Below, piece by piece: positions 61,359 through 64,000 of a stretch of 64,000 bases of DNA. The notes below the pieces were generated by a model that was given only the letters and a program-made list of their open reading frames with translations, ran no database searches and was not told where the DNA came from. The DNA lies in assembly GCA_029718625.1 (NCBI GenBank), contig JAINUF010000027.1:1844676-1908675 (forward strand). Direction: 5' to 3'. Position 1 is the first letter of the stretch. Every line of letters starts with the position of its first letter. Position numbers and translations under genes: made by a program. This DNA comes from Synaphobranchus kaupii (taxonomy: Eukaryota > Chordata > Actinopteri > Anguilliformes > Synaphobranchidae).

Positions 61359-63064
61359 AACAGCAGCATTACATTACATTACATTACATTCATTTAGCAG
61401 ACGCTTTTATCCAAAGCGACATACAGTAAGTGCATACAGAGAAATCATCAAGATCACTACAGAACAGACAAAGCACATCCTTCCCATAATGTAGCAGCTA
61501 TCCCTAGCAATGAACGTCGACTGTAGTTCACAGTAAGCTCTGGGCAAATCAGCAACACCACACTTCCATTCCAAATACTATTATAAACAATAATAAACAG
61601 ACAGGAAAACACAGCAGCACCAGTGCCACAGCTCAGAACAGCACCAGCACCAGTGCCACAGCTCAGAACAGCACCAGCACCAGTGCCACAACTCAGGACA
61701 GCACCAGCAGAGGCACCAGCAGTGCCACAGCTCAGAACAGCACCAGCAGAGGCACCAGCAGTGCCACAGCTCAGAACAGCACCAGTGCCACAGCTCATAA
61801 CAGCACCAGCAGAGGCATCAGCAGTGCCACAGCTCAGAACGGCACCAGCACCAGTGCCACAGCTCAGAACAGCACCAGCAGAGGCACCAGCAGTGCCACA
61901 GCTCAGAACGGCACCAGCACCAGTGCCACAGCTCAGAACAGCACCAGCAGAGGGACCAGCAGTAGTGCCACAGCTCAGAACAGCACCAGCAGAGGCACCA
62001 GCAGTGCCACAGCTCAGAACAGCACCAGCAGAGGCACCAGCACCAGTGCCACAGCTCAGAACAGCACCAGCAGAGGCACCAGCAGTGCCACAGCTCAGAA
62101 CGGCACCAGCACCAGTGCCACAGCTCAGAACAGCACCAGCAGAGGCACCAGCAGTGCCACAGCTCAGAACAGCACCAGCACCAGTGCCACAGCTCAGAAC
62201 AGCACCAGCAGAGGCACCAGCAGTGCCACAGCTCAGAACAGCACCAGCAGAGGCACCAGCACCAGTGCCACAGCTCAGAACAGCACCAGCAGAGGCACCA
62301 GCAGTGCCACAGCTCAGAATAGCACCAGCACCTGTGCCACAGCTCAGAACAGCACCAGCAGAGGGACCAGCAGTGCCACAGCTCAGAACGGCACCAGCAC
62401 CAGTGCCACAGCTCAGAACAGCACCAGCAGAGGGACCAGCAGTAGTGCCACAGCTCAGAACAGCACCAGCAGAGGCACCAGCAGTGCCACAGCTCAGAAC
62501 AGCACCAGCAGAGGCACCAGCACCAGTGCCACAGCTCAGAACAGCACCAGCAGAGGCACCAGCAGTGCCACAGCTCAGAACGGCACCAGCACCAGTGCCA
62601 CAGCTCAGAACAGCACCAGCAGAGGCACCAGCAGTGCCACAGCTCAGAACAGCACCAGCACCAGTGCCACAGCTCAGGACAGCACCAGCAGTGCCACAGC
62701 TCAGAACAGCACCAGCAGAGGCACCAGCACCAGTGCCACAGCTCAGAACAGCACCAGCAGAGGCACCAGCAGTGCCACAGCTCAGAACGGCACCAGCATC
62801 AGTGCCACAGCTCAGAACAGCACCAGCAGAGGCACCAGCAGTGCCACAGCTCAGAACAGCAACAGCACCAGTGCCACAGCTCAGAACAGCACCAGCAGAG
62901 GCACCAGCAGTGCCACAGCTCAGAACAGCACCAGCAGAGGCACCAGCACCAGTGCCACAGCTCAGAACAGCACCAGCAGAGGCACCAGCAGTGCCACAGC
63001 TCAGAACAGCACCAGCACCTGTGCCACAGCTCAGAACAGCAGCAGCACCAGTGCCAGAGCTCAA
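61359..63064 (+). repeat. Macro-unit 63 (fused array, 1442 bp)
   Basis: The spacer is 264 bp, the only clean spacer with four ATTAC units, and has CGACATACAGT near 61420. The array at 61623-63064 begins as class 755 (GAGGCATCAGC near 61815). It runs up to that class's closing CACCTGTGCC (near 62330), then continues without a spacer into a 1031A-like string starting GAGGGACCAGC. Confidence 0.92.
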
Positions 63065-64000
63065 AACAGCAGCATTACATTACATTACATTACATTACAT
63101 TCATTTAGCAGACGCTTTTATCCAAAGCGACGTACAGTAAGTGCATACAGAGAAATCATCAAGATCACTACAGAACAGACAAAGCACATCCTTCCCATAA
63201 TGTAGCAGCTATCCCTAGCAATGAACGTCGACTGTAGTTCACAGTAAGCTCTGGGCAAATCAGCAACACCACACTTCCATTCCAAATACTATTATAAACA
63301 ATAATAAACAGACAGGAAAACACAGCAGCACCAGTGCCACAGCTCAGAACAGCACCAGCACCAGCACCAGTGCCACAACTCAGGACAGCACCAGCAGAGG
63401 CACCAGCAGTGCCACAGCTCAGAACAGCACCAGCAGAGGCACCAGCAGTGCCACAGCTCAGAACAGCACCAGTGCCACAGCTCATAACAGCACCAGCAGA
63501 GGCACCAGCAGTGCCACAGCTCAGAACGGCACCAGCACCAGTGCCACAGCTCAGAACAGCACCAGCAGAGGCACCAGCAGTGCCACAGCTCAGAACAGCA
63601 CCAGCACCAGTGCCACAGCTCAGAACAGCACCAGCAGAGGGACCAGCAGTGCCACAGCTCAGAACGGCACCAGCACCAGTGCCACAGCTCAGAACAGCAC
63701 CAGCAGAGGGACCAGCAGTAGTGCCACAGCTCAGAACAGCACCAGCAGAGGCACCAGCAGTGCCACAGCTCAGAACAGCACCAGCAGAGGCACCAGCAGT
63801 GCCACAGCTCAGAACAGCACCAGCAGAGGCACCAGCAGTGCCACAGCTCAGAACAGCACCAGCAGAGGCACCAGCACCAGTGCCACAGCTCAGAACAGCA
63901 CCAGCATAGGCACCAGCAGTGCCACAGCTCAGAACACCACCAGCACCTGTGCCACAGCTCAGAACAGCAGCAGCACCAGTGCCAGAGCTCAAAACAGCAG
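63065..64000 (+). repeat. Macro-unit 64 (array class 659), reaching the window edge
   Basis: The spacer is 269 bp and the array is 63334-63992, with the border CAAAACAGCAG cut by the window end. It is the same class as macro-unit 9, with a private CAGCATAGGC near 63905. Confidence 0.92.

Larger units (their letters stand above)
1..64000 (+). repeat. Compound macrosatellite: 64 macro-units of spacer plus minisatellite array
   Basis: The entire window is a head-to-tail series of 64 macro-units with no interruption by unique sequence. Each has a near-invariant spacer of about 260 bp and a minisatellite array of 329-2276 bp. Of the 63 spacers bounded by arrays on both sides, 29 are exactly 269 bp and 27 exactly 259 bp. 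All units share one orientation. The spacer carries a motif that I recognise as typical of teleost interspersed repeats, so a fish genome is the best guess. Both window edges fall inside the repeat, so the real locus is longer. No chromosome position (centromere, subtelomere, sex chromosome) can be inferred. Confidence 0.97.

Noticed and set aside
116..64000. CRISPR array (regular repeat and spacer alternation)
   Set aside because: The spacer sequences are all the same, periods are 0.6-2.5 kb, there are no cas genes and the motif is vertebrate. This is a satellite.
1..64000. Autonomous transposon, virus or endogenous retrovirus
   Set aside because: There is no reverse transcriptase, integrase, transposase or capsid-like reading frame, and no long terminal repeats in any frame.

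Overview
The whole 64 kb window is one uninterrupted compound (nested) tandem repeat. I find no protein-coding gene, tRNA, rRNA, CRISPR array or autonomous mobile element in it. It reads as a vertebrate satellite locus, most likely from a teleost fish. The main clue is that every repeat period carries the sequence CATTTAGCAGACGC followed by CGCTTT-TATCC-AAAGCG. I recognise this, from general knowledge and not from a search, as a very abundant motif at the ends of teleost interspersed repeats.

Layout. There are 64 macro-units, all in the same orientation. Each is an AT-richer, almost invariant spacer (usually exactly 259 or 269 bp) followed by a C/A-rich, T-poor minisatellite array of 329 to 2276 bp. 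The arrays are built from a few related modules: 39 bp (most common), 42, 30, 27 and 24 bp, all multiples of three, ending in a CACAGCTCAGAA-like core. Arrays make up roughly three quarters of the window and spacers one quarter. Each spacer holds, in order, a short ATTAC run (2-5 copies), the teleost motif with its 6-bp hairpin, a GTAAGT, a SalI site (GTCGAC), a TATAAA and an AATAAA.

Arrays fall into length and composition classes that recur: 494 bp (11 copies), 638 bp (10), 515 bp (8), 755 bp (5), 1031 bp (two subtypes), 659, 701, 731 and 827 bp. The classes occur in a fixed order, giving a second, higher-order level. Multi-kilobase tandem duplications can be read off as constant offsets: 3,767 bp (13.1-20.4 kb), 4,809 bp (20.6-30.5 kb), 4,554 bp (36.0-45.3 kb) and 10,784 bp (40.3-60.9 kb). 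Macro-unit 35 (30.5-33.0 kb) is unique. Its array was invaded by a composite element, present three times, made of a different 35-36 bp minisatellite and a pure (CAG)n(CAC)n tract.

Two stretches, about 12.65-13.16 kb and 53.5-56.1 kb, hold dense single-base indels absent elsewhere and look like low-quality consensus. Long open frames run through nearly all arrays on both strands. They follow from module lengths that are multiples of three and absence of stop triplets, and I do not annotate them as genes.
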